A stretch of 64,000 nt of DNA from an uncultured Sphingomonadaceae bacterium. GTDB taxonomy: Bacteria; Pseudomonadota; Alphaproteobacteria; Sphingomonadales; Sphingomonadaceae. Every line of letters starts with the position of its first letter. Within the stretch, counting starts at the first letter, position 1. Under the pieces are notes generated by a model. That model worked only from the letters and a program-made list of their open reading frames with translations. It was not told where the DNA came from and made no database searches. The position numbers were made by a program, and so were the translations under genes. The stretch is from positions 1 through 64,000 of the forward strand of contig CAIQHF010000029.1 in NCBI GenBank assembly GCA_903871605.1, read 5' to 3'. Positions 1 to 9,782 of the stretch are shown here, piece by piece.

Positions 1-81
1 CGGGGCCCAGGCCCGGAATCTGTGGCGGGCGCGGCGTTTGAACAGCGGAGTGGGGCCTGGGCCCCGGCTTTCGCCGGGGAA
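1..81. repeat. Palindromic intergenic repeat (sphingomonad type), copy 1
   Basis: A short GC-rich element at the window edge. The right half is the hairpin GCCCCGGC-TTTC-GCCGGGG, followed directly by the stop codon of the aminotransferase gene. The left half (positions 1-10) is a partial inverted partner with GGGGCCCAGG. The same two-hairpin design recurs at 46279-46355, 48708-48784 and 55304-55381. Function unknown. It may stabilise or terminate the incoming transcript. Confidence 0.7.
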
Positions 82-1737
82 CTATCTACCCAATCGCGCC
101 CGCAGCGTCTCGCGCAGCACCTGCCGGCGCAGTGCCTTGTTCGTCACCCCTGGCGCCTGCCACCACCAGCCGTCCGCCCGCATCGCCCGTACCGCCGCCG
201 CGAACCGCTCGACCACCTCGGCGAAGGCGGCGTCGTCATAGTCGAGGCTGAAGATCAGCCGGCCCGTGCCGACCCAACTGAGCGCCAGCCCTTCGGCGCG
301 GAGATAATATTGCAGCATCCAATTATAGCGCGACGACAGCGCATAGGTGACCGTCCAGATCGTCGACAGATGCGCGACGCGTACCGGCAGGCCTTGCGCC
401 TCCATCCGCGCATTGAACGTCGCGGCGCGTCCATCCCAGCGCGCGTCGAGCCCGTCGTAGAGCGCCGCAACCTCGGGCGTCTCCAGGCGGCGCAGGAAGG
501 CGTCCATCGCGCCCATCACCGCGGGGTGTGCGTTGAACGTGCCGCGCGCGAAGCAGATGTCGACCGGGCGATCGTCGCGCCAGCGCTTCATCAGCGCCGC
601 GCGTCCGCACAGGACGCCGACCGGCAGCCCGCCGCCGAGCGTCTTGCCATAGGTGATCATGTCGGGCGCGACGCCGAAATAGGCTGCCGCCCCGCCGGGT
701 GCCAGCCGGAAGCCGACGAACACCTCGTCGAAAATCAGCACCGTCCCGCTCGCCTTGCACGCCGCGGCGAGCTTGCGCAGCCATTGAGTATAGGTGGTGC
801 GGTCGAAGCCGGCGGTGCGGCCGCTGTCGATCAGCGTGCCGTCGGAGGGCGCGCCCTTGTTGGGATGCAGCGCCTGCAGCGGATTGACCAGCACGCAGGC
901 GATGTCGCGCCGCCGCGCCAGCACTTTGAGCGTCGCGTCGGACATCTCGGCGAGCGTCAGCGTGTGGTCGGCGGCGATCGGGTTGCCGATGCCGGGCTGC
1001 ACGTCGCCCCACCACCCGTGATAGGCGCCCGCGAACCGGACGACGCGCTTGCGCCGCGTGTGGTAGCGCGCGAGCCGCACCGCCTGCATCACCGCCTCGG
1101 TGCCCGACATGTGGAACGACACCTCGTCGAGCCGCGAGATCGCCTTCAGCCGCCGCACATTGTCGGCGACGACGGGGTGATAGGCGCCGAGCACGGGGCC
1201 GAGATCGGCGGTGTTAGTGATCCCCTCGGCGATCGTCGCCTTGTAGAAATCATAGCCGAACAGATTGACGCCATAGGAGCCGGTCAGGTCATGGAAGCGA
1301 TTGCCGTCGAGATCGGTCACCACGGGCCCGTCCGCGCGCGCGAGGAACGCGCCGGTGCCGAGATTGTCGCGCACGATCCGGCTGAACTGGAAGGGCACGC
1401 GGTAGCTGCCGGTGAACTGCAGGTCGGACAGGCCCGCGCGCGTCTCGGCGGTCAGCGCGCGCGTTTTCGCGTAGCGCGTCGCATAGAGCGCGGCGAGCCG
1501 TTCGAAGCCAGCGCGGCGTTGCGCCGCGACATCATCGGGCGCACCGTCGGCGCGGAAGAAGCGGTCCTCGCCATAATCGTAGAAGGGGATCAGCCCGGCG
1601 ACGCGCTTGCCCATCCGGACGTGACCGGTCAGCGACCTGTGCTTGGCGCGCGACAGCGCGAGCCGCGCGCGGCCCCTGGTGGCGGCGAGGCCCAGGCCGG
1701 CGGCGCCGGCGAGACCGGTGAAAAGCAATGTGGCCAT
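82..1737 (-). CDS. Class III (GSA-aminomutase-like) PLP aminotransferase
   Basis: Class III aminotransferase fold, PLP-dependent, closest in appearance to glutamate-1-semialdehyde aminomutase. Supporting motifs are the cofactor-site FDEVFVGFR, the Schiff-base lysine in TYGKTLGGGLPVG, and FHMSGTEAVMQA in the large domain. The 551-aa product is longer than the usual 430-450 aa because of an N-terminal extension of about 100 residues that opens with a hydrophobic stretch (LLFTGLAGAAGLGLA), possibly a membrane anchor. The ATG at 1737 is preferred because it begins this hydrophobic segment and leaves 32 bp to the divergent decarboxylase. An upstream in-frame ATG at 1776 would overlap that gene. 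The substrate cannot be told from sequence. It could act in lipid or secondary amine metabolism given its neighbour, but that is only context. Confidence 0.8.
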   Translation of the reverse strand: MATLLFTGLAGAAGLGLAATRGRARLALSRAKHRSLTGHVRMGKRVAGLIPFYDYGEDRFFRADGAPDDVAAQRRAGFERLAALYATRYAKTRALTAETRAGLSDLQFTGSYRVPFQFSRIVRDNLGTGAFLARADGPVVTDLDGNRFHDLTGSYGVNLFGYDFYKATIAEGITNTADLGPVLGAYHPVVADNVRRLKAISRLDEVSFHMSGTEAVMQAVRLARYHTRRKRVVRFAGAYHGWWGDVQPGIGNPIAADHTLTLAEMSDATLKVLARRRDIACVLVNPLQALHPNKGAPSDGTLIDSGRTAGFDRTTYTQWLRKLAAACKASGTVLIFDEVFVGFRLAPGGAAAYFGVAPDMITYGKTLGGGLPVGVLCGRAALMKRWRDDRPVDICFARGTFNAHPAVMGAMDAFLRRLETPEVAALYDGLDARWDGRAATFNARMEAQGLPVRVAHLSTIWTVTYALSSRYNWMLQYYLRAEGLALSWVGTGRLIFSLDYDDAAFAEVVERFAAAVRAMRADGWWWQAPGVTNKALRRQVLRETLRARLGR

Positions 1738-1769
1738 GGCCTGCTTCACCGCAGATCGGTGACGCGCGC

Positions 1770-2639
1770 ATGACACTCCACACCCGCCTGATGCGATTTC
1801 TGTTGCAGGAAGACGTCAATTTCCTGCTCACCAACCGTCTGCCGCGTCGCTTCGCGACGCAGGCGATGGGCCGGTTCAGCCGGATCCGCCAGCCGCTGGT
1901 CCGCGACCTCTCGATCCGCGCCTGGCGCTTCTTTTCAGACGTCGACCTGTCCGATTCCGCGACGATGCGGTTCGAAAGCCTGCACGATGCCTTCACCCGC
2001 GCGCTGACCCCCGGCGCGCGGCCGGCCGATCCCGATCCCGATGTGCTCGCCAGCCCCTGCGACGCGATCGTCGGCGCGCATGGCCGCATCGACGACGACC
2101 GGCTATATCAGATCAAGGGCTTCCCCTACCGGCTGGGCGATCTCATCCCCGACGGGGCGGTGGTCGATCGTTTCCGCGGCGGCAGCTTCGTCACGCTGCG
2201 ACTGACCGCGGGCATGTACCATCGCTTCCACGCTCCGCACGATCTCGTCGTCCGCGCGGTCACCTACATTTCGGGCGACTGCTGGAACGTCAATCCGATC
2301 GCACTCAAGCGCGTCGAGCGCCTGTTCTGCCGCAACGAACGCGCGGTGATCGAAGCCGATCTGGCGGCGATCGGCGCGCCGATATTGCTCGTGCCCGTCG
2401 CCGCGATCCTCGTCGCGAGCATCCGCCTCACCTTCCTCGACACGCAGAAGGCGCTCCGCGAAGACGGGCCGCGGCGCATCGCGTGCGATGCGCGCCTGTC
2501 CAAGGGCGCGGAGATGGGCTGGTTCGAACATGGCTCGACGATCATCCTGTTCGTGCCGCCCGGCTTCGCGCCGGCTGATACGATCGACGAAGGTCGGCCG
2601 GTGCGCGCGGGCGAGGCGCTGCTGCGCCGGGCCCGCTGA
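1770..2639 (+). CDS. Phosphatidylserine decarboxylase family protein
   Basis: A pyruvoyl-dependent decarboxylase of the phosphatidylserine decarboxylase family, which converts phosphatidylserine to phosphatidylethanolamine at the inner membrane. Family landmarks are [12 protein letters not shown] (the PaDG-like block), [15 protein letters not shown] (matching the conserved YHRxHxP block) and the self-cleavage motif GST near residue 255. Cleavage before Ser256 would create the pyruvoyl group. The 289-aa length fits full-length bacterial enzymes. The start is the ATG at 1770; an upstream in-frame ATG would run into the divergent aminotransferase. The motif is HGST rather than LGST. An ABC exporter follows 94 bp downstream. 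Confidence 0.88.
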   Translation: MTLHTRLMRFLLQEDVNFLLTNRLPRRFATQAMGRFSRIRQPLVRDLSIRAWRFFSDVDLSDSATMRFESLHDAFTRALTPGARPADPDPDVLASPCDAIVGAHGRIDDDRLYQIKGFPYRLGDLIPDGAVVDRFRGGSFVTLRLTAGMYHRFHAPHDLVVRAVTYISGDCWNVNPIALKRVERLFCRNERAVIEADLAAIGAPILLVPVAAILVASIRLTFLDTQKALREDGPRRIACDARLSKGAEMGWFEHGSTIILFVPPGFAPADTIDEGRPVRAGEALLRRAR

Positions 2640-2733
2640 TCGCCGCTGCCGATCGTTGCGCTGGCATAATCGGCCTGACCCCTTATCTGTCGTCCGCGGA
2701 CGATCGCCCGCCTTCATCGCCCGAGGAAACCGA

Positions 2734-3656
<923 letters not shown>

Positions 3657-3660
<4 letters not shown>

Positions 3661-4427
3661 GCGCTATCAACCTCCACGGCATCTGGGCGATCTACCGCAC
3701 CGAGATGGCGCGCACCGTGCGCACCGTATGGCAGAGCATCGCGACCCCAGTGATCACGACCGCGCTCTACTTCATCGTGTTCGGCGGCGCGATCGGGTCG
3801 CGGATGCAGCATGTCGGCGGGGTCGGCTACGGCGCGTTCATCGTGCCGGGGCTGATCATGCTGACGCTGCTCACGCAGAGCATTTCCAACGCCTCGGTCG
3901 GCATATACTTCCCCAAATTCACCGGCACGGTGTTCGAGATATTGTCCGCGCCGCTGTCCGCGATCGAGGCGGTGGTCGCCTATGTCGGCGCGGCGGCGAC
4001 CAAGTCTGTGCTGATCGGCCTCATCATCCTGCTGACCTCGACCTTCTTCACCGACATGCACATCCTCCATCCGCTCTGGATGGTGGCGTTCCTGTTGCTG
4101 ACATCGATCGCGTTCAGCCTGTTCGGTTTCATCATCGGCATCTGGGCGAAGAATTTCGAGCAGCTCGCGATCATCCCCGCGCTTGTCGTCACGCCGCTCA
4201 CCTTTCTCGGCGGCGCCTTCTACTCGATCGACATGTTGCCGCAGCCGTGGCGGACGGTCAGCCTGTTCAACCCCGTCGTCTATCTGGTCAGCGGTTTCCG
4301 CTGGAGCTTCTACGGGATCGGCGACGTCGGCGTCGCGGCAAGCCTCGCCTTCACCGCAGGGTTCATGGCGGCGTGCCTGGCGCTGCTCTGGTGGATCTTC
4401 CGGACCGGGTGGCGGCTCAAGCCCTGA
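3657..4427 (+). CDS. ABC-2 type transporter, permease
   Basis: Membrane partner of the preceding ATPase. The 256-aa protein has about six hydrophobic segments. It carries an ABC-2 signature region, with [18 protein letters not shown] followed by the typical [12 protein letters not shown] near the C-terminus. It overlaps the ATPase gene by 4 bp. Together they form a dimeric half-transporter exporter in the inner membrane. The 184 bp after it, up to the converging receptor gene, contain no gene I can support. Confidence 0.93.
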
Positions 4428-4611
4428 ACGACGATCCTGCGGTCGGGCCACGATCAAGGATCACGCGCCGCCGACCTCGCTGTGGAAGCGTACGCCGAAC
4501 AGGCGCTCGGGCGGCACACCCCGCTCGACAGCGCGCTCGACGACCGCGCCGCCGGGCGGCTCGATCGCGACGCGTTCCGGGGCGGCGCCCGTCGGCTCGC
4601 CGCCCGCACGA

Positions 4612-7557
4612 TCAGAAGGCGACTCGCACCCCGGCGGTGAGGGTCCGCCCATAGGCGGTATAGCCCGCGCCGACGCTGCTGCTCGTGCCGGTCGTGCCCG
4701 ACGCCCAGATCGCATAGGGGTTCTTGTTGAGATAGGTGCGCTCGATCGCGTTGGTGAGGTTCTTGCCCTCGACATAGACCTTGAGCGCCTTGGTGATGTT
4801 GTACGACGCGCTCGCGGTCACCCAGTCATAGGCCTTCGCATAGGCCGACCAGCCGGTGACTTCGGTGAAGGTCGCGTAGACGAACGAGCTGGTGTGGTCC
4901 CAGGAGACGCTCACCGAGATCGGGCCATGCTCGTAGAAGGGATTGATCGAGAAGGTCGTCGGAGACACGCCCTCCTCGGGCCCGGCGCTCACGCCGTCGA
5001 TCTTGGTCTTGCTCCACGTGTGCGTGAACTGCGCGCGGATTCCGAAGCCGCCGGTGAGCATGTGTTGCCAGCTGAGCTCGACGCCGTAGATCGTCGCTGT
5101 GTCGCCGTTGATCGGCTCGATCACGCTGAACGGCAGCGGCGCGCAGGCATTGCCGTCGAAGCAGCCGATCGCACCGATATCGACGTTGTTGAGCTGCACC
5201 GTGGTGATGTCGTTGCGCAGCTTCTTGCCGAACAATGCCACCGACAGCATGTCGTCTGGGTGGTAATACCATTCGAGCGATGCATCCGCCTGCCAGGCGG
5301 TGATCGGCTTGAGCGCGGCGTTGCCGGCATAGGTGATCGTATATTGCTGGTTGATCGCATTGTCGGTTTCGGTCGGCGCGAGCTGGTTGAGATCGGGGCG
5401 CGACATGACCTTGGCGATCGCGGTGCGCAACTGCAGCCGATCGGTGATGTGGTAGTTGATGTTGGCCGACGGCAGCGCGAGCGTATAGCTGCCGCGCGCG
5501 ACCAGCGCGGTCGGATCCGAATAGTCGACGACGCCGGCATTGGTCGGGTTGGCGGTGTCGGCGACCGTCACCGACAGGATGTTGTCGACCGCGGTCGCGG
5601 CGTTGGTCGTCGTGTGGACGACGCGCACGCCGATATTGCCCGACCAGCGCGGACCGCCCAGCGTCGCCTGCGCATAGCCCGACCAGGTCTTCTCGCGCAC
5701 GACATAGGAGTTGACCGCATTGAACTGAGGCAGCGTGTTCGCAAACAGATAGGTGCCCGAGCCCGACGTGTAGTTCGGCGTCCCGTCGAGCGTCTTCAAC
5801 CCGGCGAGCAGGGCGGGGATGTTGAGCAGCACCTGCGTATGCGGGAAGCTGCCGCCCGCGCCGGCGAAATAATTCGGGAAGTTGAACGTCGAGATCACGT
5901 TGGCGCCCATCGACGCGAAGGTGATCGGCCCCGGCTGGCCATCGAGCGTATTGTAGAGCGAGCTGTACTGGTTCGATCCGCCGGTCCAGTCGTTGCTGAT
6001 GTCGCGCCGCGACTTGGACCGCGTCAGATAGTTCACGCCGAAATCGATATGCTTGAGTATCCCCTCGAACGAATAGCTCGCGTCGAGCTTGGCGCCCGTT
6101 ACCGTATCCTTGATCGAATAGCCCGACAGCCCGACATAATGCGTGCTCCACAACGCCTGATTGTCGAGCGCGCCGGATGCCAGGTCGGTCGCATAGTCGC
6201 TGCCGTCGGGAAGCGTGACGCTGATATTGGGCATCGCGTTGGGGTTGGCGCTGTAGTTGATGATGTTCTGATTATAGGGCGTCGGCGAGACGAGCCCGGC
6301 GGTCACGAAGGCATCGTTGCCGCCCTCGGGACGGCTGGCGTGCGACCGATAGGCATCGCCGCGCAGCGTCAGCCGCGGCGTTGCATCCCAGGTGCCGTTG
6401 AGCCCGAACAAATAGGTGTTCACGACGCGGTCGATCGTCTGGTTGACCACCTCGGGGGTGAAATTGGTCCCGGTGAACTTGGTGATGACGCCATCGGTGG
6501 TGGTGACGTTCGACCATTCGGGATTGCCGTTCTGATCGTAGGAGAAATCGGGATAATAGGATTGGTTGTACGCCACCTGCGGATCGTGCAGCCGCGTGAA
6601 CATGCCGTCGGCCACGATGTGCAGCGTGTCGGTCGGCTTCCATTCGAGCGCGCCGGTGATCGCGATCCGCTTCTTGCGATCGACGACCGAGCCGAACTGG
6701 ATGCAGCATAGCCCGACGACCGGTTTCGCGCCGGCCGGCACGGTGCCGTCCGAGGTCGGCGGCGGCCACACGCCGGGATTGTCGGGATCGTAGGTCGCGT
6801 AATTGAGCGAATCCGTGCGGAACTTGGTGTCCGAATAGACCGCACCGACCAGAAAGCCGAGCGTACCCGCGCTGTTGGTGTCGCTGATGAAGCCCGATGT
6901 CTTGAAGCCGCCATCGTGCGACATGTCGTTCCAATTGCCCTCGCCGCGCACGACGGCGTGGAAACCGGGATGATCGAACGGTCGCGCCGAGCGCAGATTG
7001 ACCGTCCCGCCGATGCTGCCCTCGAGCGCGGACGCCTCGGGCGACTTGAGCACGTCGGCGCCCGAAATCACGTCCGAGGGAAGGATGTCGAAGGCAAAGT
7101 CGCGGCCGTCGTCGTCGGTCGCGAGGACGCGGTCGTTGAGCGTCGTGATGTTATATTGCGAGCCGAGGCCGCGCACGCTGACATATTGGCCCTCGCCGCC
7201 CGTGGTGCGGTTGATCGTGATGCCCGTGATGTGCTGCAGCGAGTCGGCGACGTCGCTGTCGGGAAAGCGGCCGAGTTCGGTGGCGTTGATCGAGTCCACG
7301 ACGACCGCTGAATCGCGCTTGATCCGAAGCGACTTGTCGAGGCTGCCGCGGATCCCGGTGACGATGATGTCGGGATTGACGCCGCTGTCGGCGACCGTGC
7401 CATTCGATCCGGTCGCGGAGGAAGACGATATGTCGGCCGCGGGCGGGTTCGCGGGCTGCGCGGACACCGTTTGGGCAAGGCCCGGTGCTGCCGTCAGCAA
7501 AGCGAGGCAGCTCGATCCGGCCAGCACGGCCGATCGCATGTCGTTCGCATAGGCCAT
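4612..7557 (-). CDS. TonB-dependent outer-membrane receptor (carbohydrate type)
   Basis: A 981-aa TonB-dependent receptor for energy-driven uptake across the outer membrane. It starts with a signal peptide (MAYANDMRSAVLAG...GLAQ), then a TonB-box-like PDIIVTGIR and the plug domain (AVVVDSINATELGRFPDSDVA, VSVRGLGSQYN). A long beta-barrel follows, ending in the terminal phenylalanine (AGVRVAF) expected of outer-membrane proteins. Plug wording and length match the Caulobacter/Xanthomonas carbohydrate receptors. The ATG at 7557 is chosen because AAGGGG lies 7 bp upstream of it. It is divergent from a DeoR-type regulator with an AgaR-like operator between them, so the ligand is probably a galactosamine- or galactose-containing glycan. 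Confidence 0.92.
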   Translation of the reverse strand: MAYANDMRSAVLAGSSCLALLTAAPGLAQTVSAQPANPPAADISSSSATGSNGTVADSGVNPDIIVTGIRGSLDKSLRIKRDSAVVVDSINATELGRFPDSDVADSLQHITGITINRTTGGEGQYVSVRGLGSQYNITTLNDRVLATDDDGRDFAFDILPSDVISGADVLKSPEASALEGSIGGTVNLRSARPFDHPGFHAVVRGEGNWNDMSHDGGFKTSGFISDTNSAGTLGFLVGAVYSDTKFRTDSLNYATYDPDNPGVWPPPTSDGTVPAGAKPVVGLCCIQFGSVVDRKKRIAITGALEWKPTDTLHIVADGMFTRLHDPQVAYNQSYYPDFSYDQNGNPEWSNVTTTDGVITKFTGTNFTPEVVNQTIDRVVNTYLFGLNGTWDATPRLTLRGDAYRSHASRPEGGNDAFVTAGLVSPTPYNQNIINYSANPNAMPNISVTLPDGSDYATDLASGALDNQALWSTHYVGLSGYSIKDTVTGAKLDASYSFEGILKHIDFGVNYLTRSKSRRDISNDWTGGSNQYSSLYNTLDGQPGPITFASMGANVISTFNFPNYFAGAGGSFPHTQVLLNIPALLAGLKTLDGTPNYTSGSGTYLFANTLPQFNAVNSYVVREKTWSGYAQATLGGPRWSGNIGVRVVHTTTNAATAVDNILSVTVADTANPTNAGVVDYSDPTALVARGSYTLALPSANINYHITDRLQLRTAIAKVMSRPDLNQLAPTETDNAINQQYTITYAGNAALKPITAWQADASLEWYYHPDDMLSVALFGKKLRNDITTVQLNNVDIGAIGCFDGNACAPLPFSVIEPINGDTATIYGVELSWQHMLTGGFGIRAQFTHTWSKTKIDGVSAGPEEGVSPTTFSINPFYEHGPISVSVSWDHTSSFVYATFTEVTGWSAYAKAYDWVTASASYNITKALKVYVEGKNLTNAIERTYLNKNPYAIWASGTTGTSSSVGAGYTAYGRTLTAGVRVAF

Positions 7558-7670
7558 ACCCATTCCCCTTGTTGCCGCCGCCCTTTTCCCCCCGGGCACT
7601 GCGCGCCGCTGCTATTTCGCTTTAGCGCGGTGTTTCGAAACATTGCTATCTCGCAGGTGCGACAACTGTC

Positions 7671-7692
7671 AAACCGAAATTAAACGAAACAT
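7671..7692 (-). promoter_or_regulatory. AgaR/DeoR-like operator between receptor and regulator
   Basis: Read on the minus strand this is TTTCGTTTAA followed by TTTCGGTTT, a direct repeat with a 10-bp period. It resembles the TTTCRTTT core of AgaR operators in proteobacteria. A nearby TTTCGAAAC lies at 7632-7640. It sits in the shared promoter region of the receptor and the DeoR-type gene, a natural place for both control and autoregulation. Similar repeats occur at 9662-9702 and 12806-12840. Confidence 0.55.
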
Positions 7693-7763
7693 CGCGTCGG
7701 TGATTGATAGCGGTTGGGCGAGTTGGTAAAGAACGACAAGATGCCCGGATCACCCGCTTGCCC

Positions 7764-8537
7764 GTGACGCGCGACACCAGCGAACGTCGCCAGATGATCA
7801 CCATGCTCGTCCGCGAGCGCGGCAGCGTCCAGGTCGCGCCGCTCGCCGAGCGCTTCGGCGTGTCGATGCAGACGATCCGCAAGGATCTGCATTTTCTCAC
7901 CCAGCGGGGCGTGGCCGAGCGATCCTATGGCGGTGCGATCCTGGCGGGCGCGGTCAACGACACCGCCGAGCCCGCAGTCGAGGTGAAGCGCGCGATCCAC
8001 ACCGACGAGAAGATACGGATCGGCCGGCTGGCCGCGGCGATGGTGTCGCCGGGCGAGTCGGTCGTGCTCGATTCGGGCACGACGACGCTGCAGATCGCGA
8101 TGCACCTGCCCGACGACGAGGACATCACCGTCCTCACCAACGACCTCGAAATCCTCGCCGCGCTCGCGCGCAAGGAGCGGATCAACGTTGTGATGCTGGG
8201 CGGCGCGCTGCGGCGCAAGAACCGCGCCTTCTATGGTGCGCAGACGGTCGGCGCGCTGTCCGATCTGCGCGTCGACAAGCTGTTTCTCGGCGTCGACGGC
8301 TTCGACATCGATTATGGCATCACGACGCATTACGAGCCCGAGGCGATGCTCAACCGCAAGATGGTCGAGGCGGCGCGCCAGGTGATCGCGGTGACCGACA
8401 GCTCCAAATTCGGCCGCGTCTGCCTGCACCGTATCATCGACATCGCCGAGATTGACGATCTCGTCGCCGACGACGCGGTGCCCGACACCGTCGAGGTCGC
8501 CGCCGAGCGCCTCGACTTCCGCATCCACCGCGCCTGA
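7764..8537 (+). CDS. agaR: DeoR/AgaR-family transcriptional repressor
   Basis: DeoR-family repressor with an N-terminal winged helix (VQVAPLAERFGVSMQTIRKDLHFL, shown here in part) and a DeoR C-terminal sugar-phosphate sensor domain (VVLDSGTTTLQIA, VLTNDLEIL, LGVDGFD). It is 257 aa from the GTG at 7764, which places the helix-turn-helix at the usual distance from the N-terminus. In-frame TTG codons at 7704 and 7758 are alternatives, and no strong ribosome-binding site decides between them. It lies between genes for galactoside uptake and hydrolysis. Three AgaR-like operators flank the locus, so it probably represses the whole set until a sugar phosphate is present. The symbol is inferred from context. 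Confidence 0.85.
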   Translation: MTRDTSERRQMITMLVRERGSVQVAPLAERFGVSMQTIRKDLHFLTQRGVAERSYGGAILAGAVNDTAEPAVEVKRAIHTDEKIRIGRLAAAMVSPGESVVLDSGTTTLQIAMHLPDDEDITVLTNDLEILAALARKERINVVMLGGALRRKNRAFYGAQTVGALSDLRVDKLFLGVDGFDIDYGITTHYEPEAMLNRKMVEAARQVIAVTDSSKFGRVCLHRIIDIAEIDDLVADDAVPDTVEVAAERLDFRIHRA

Positions 8538-8541
8538 GGCG

Positions 8542-9645
8542 TCAGCGCCCCAGCCGGAAGATCCGCCGGGCGTTGTGATAGTAGAGCTTGTCGATCACCG
8601 CGCGCGGCAGCGCCAATCCCTTGACGTCCGCCTTGATCGCCTCGACATGCGCACGACCGCTGGTCGCGAGATAATGCCAGTCCGATCGCCAAGTCTCGTC
8701 GGCTTCTTTGGCGAAATCGTTGGTCGCGGGCGGGTTCTGCGCGCGTGCATGCGCGTCCGGCGGGTTCTGCGTCAGGTCGGTGCCGTACATGAGACGGTCT
8801 TGATATTTGACGAAGAAAGCGCGGACCCTGGGATAGTCGTCGCGTGACTGCGCCTGAACCTGCGTGATCCGCGCGGCGATGTCGACATTGGCATTGGGAA
8901 AGCGATCGAGGAACGCCGCCAGCCTATCCACGCTCCACTCGAGGCTCGCCATATGCGCGCCGACGAAGGACAGATGCGGGTGCCGCGAGACGAACGCATC
9001 GCGGTGCGCCATCAGCGTCTCGTAGCTCGGCTCCTTGGGATGCAGGTACATATAATATTCGGGATGCGCGCGGAAATAGCTGCGGTCGTTCTCGGTCGAC
9101 ATCTGATCGAGCGGCAGCCAGCAATTGCGAGGCTCGCCCTGATGCGCGATCAACGGGATATGGCGATCCTCGATATGCCGCATCACGCCGTCGAAGCGCG
9201 GATCGTCGAGGAAGACGCGCCGTCCCTGCCCGTCCCGCTCGACCATCCCGATATTCTTCCAGACCTTGACGGCGATCGCGCCCTTGGCCAGCGCCGCGTC
9301 GATCGCGGCATCGGTGCGCTCGGTCCAGCCCGGTGTCCCGAACCCCTTCATCGAGAAGGTCGTGGCATAATGGAACCGCCTCGGATCGGCGGCGTGCTTC
9401 GTCTCCGCCACCCGCGCCTGGACGCCGATCGGCGGGAAATCGGGATAGTCGACGTTGATCGACAGCAGCTCGAACCCGTCGCGCCTGGCGACCGCGAGGA
9501 ACGCCGGATCGTCGACATTGGCATGAACATGCGCGTCCAGCTTGGGGACATGCGCGAAGTCGGCGTCGGCATAGGACCGCTCCGCCCACGACGCCTGCAC
9601 GAGCCCGGCCGCCGCCACGCACGCCAAAACACAGCCTCTTATCAT
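8542..9645 (-). CDS. Secreted amidohydrolase-family (amidohydrolase 2) protein
   Basis: A 367-aa metal-dependent hydrolase of the amidohydrolase-2 TIM-barrel family. It begins with a signal peptide (MIRGCVLACVAAAGLVQASWA), so it acts outside the cytoplasm. The first metal-site motif is KLDAHVHANV. Later barrel residues include LIAHQGE, LSFVGAHM and the terminal aspartate in MYGTDL. The start at 9645 is preceded by GAAGG at suitable spacing; a longer frame upstream has no signal sequence. It is convergent with agaR and divergent from the alpha-galactosidase with shared operators, so it belongs to the sugar locus, but the bond it cuts is unknown. It is not a NagA/AgaA-type deacetylase. Confidence 0.82.
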   Translation of the reverse strand: MIRGCVLACVAAAGLVQASWAERSYADADFAHVPKLDAHVHANVDDPAFLAVARRDGFELLSINVDYPDFPPIGVQARVAETKHAADPRRFHYATTFSMKGFGTPGWTERTDAAIDAALAKGAIAVKVWKNIGMVERDGQGRRVFLDDPRFDGVMRHIEDRHIPLIAHQGEPRNCWLPLDQMSTENDRSYFRAHPEYYMYLHPKEPSYETLMAHRDAFVSRHPHLSFVGAHMASLEWSVDRLAAFLDRFPNANVDIAARITQVQAQSRDDYPRVRAFFVKYQDRLMYGTDLTQNPPDAHARAQNPPATNDFAKEADETWRSDWHYLATSGRAHVEAIKADVKGLALPRAVIDKLYYHNARRIFRLGR

Positions 9646-9661
9646 CGCAGCACCTTCGCAT

Positions 9662-9702
9662 GAAAACGAAATGAAACGCGCCGTGGAACGTGTTTCGGTT
9701 TG
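9662..9702. promoter_or_regulatory. AgaR-like operator half-sites, divergent promoter
   Basis: Between the amidohydrolase and the alpha-galactosidase. On the minus strand 9662-9678 reads TTTCATTTCGTTTTC. On the plus strand 9693-9702 contains GTTTCGGTTTGCG. Both resemble the TTTCRTTT half-site seen in front of the receptor and in front of gatZ, so one repressor could control all three divergent or tandem promoters. Confidence 0.5.
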
Positions 9703-9782
9703 CGTTGCCGACGCGGATCGTGCAAGTTGTTTCGACCAGCGGCGCCCTTGCCCGGGTCGCCCGAGACGGGAGGACAGGCAGC

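Noticed and set aside
22-1773. Long open frame (583 codons) on the plus strand over the aminotransferase
   Set aside because: It is antisense to a gene with clear PLP-enzyme motifs; its product is rich in Arg, Ala, His and Gln without any family motif, as expected of a GC-rich shadow frame.
4183-6711. Open frame of 842 codons opposite the TonB-dependent receptor
   Set aside because: The receptor strand has a signal peptide, plug and terminal phenylalanine; the opposite frame is low-complexity Arg/Gly/Val text with no motif.
8542-9645. Amidohydrolase as the missing GalNAc-6-phosphate deacetylase
   Set aside because: It has a signal peptide and the amidohydrolase-2 motif layout, not the NagA/AgaA layout, and a phosphorylated sugar would not be met outside the cytoplasm.
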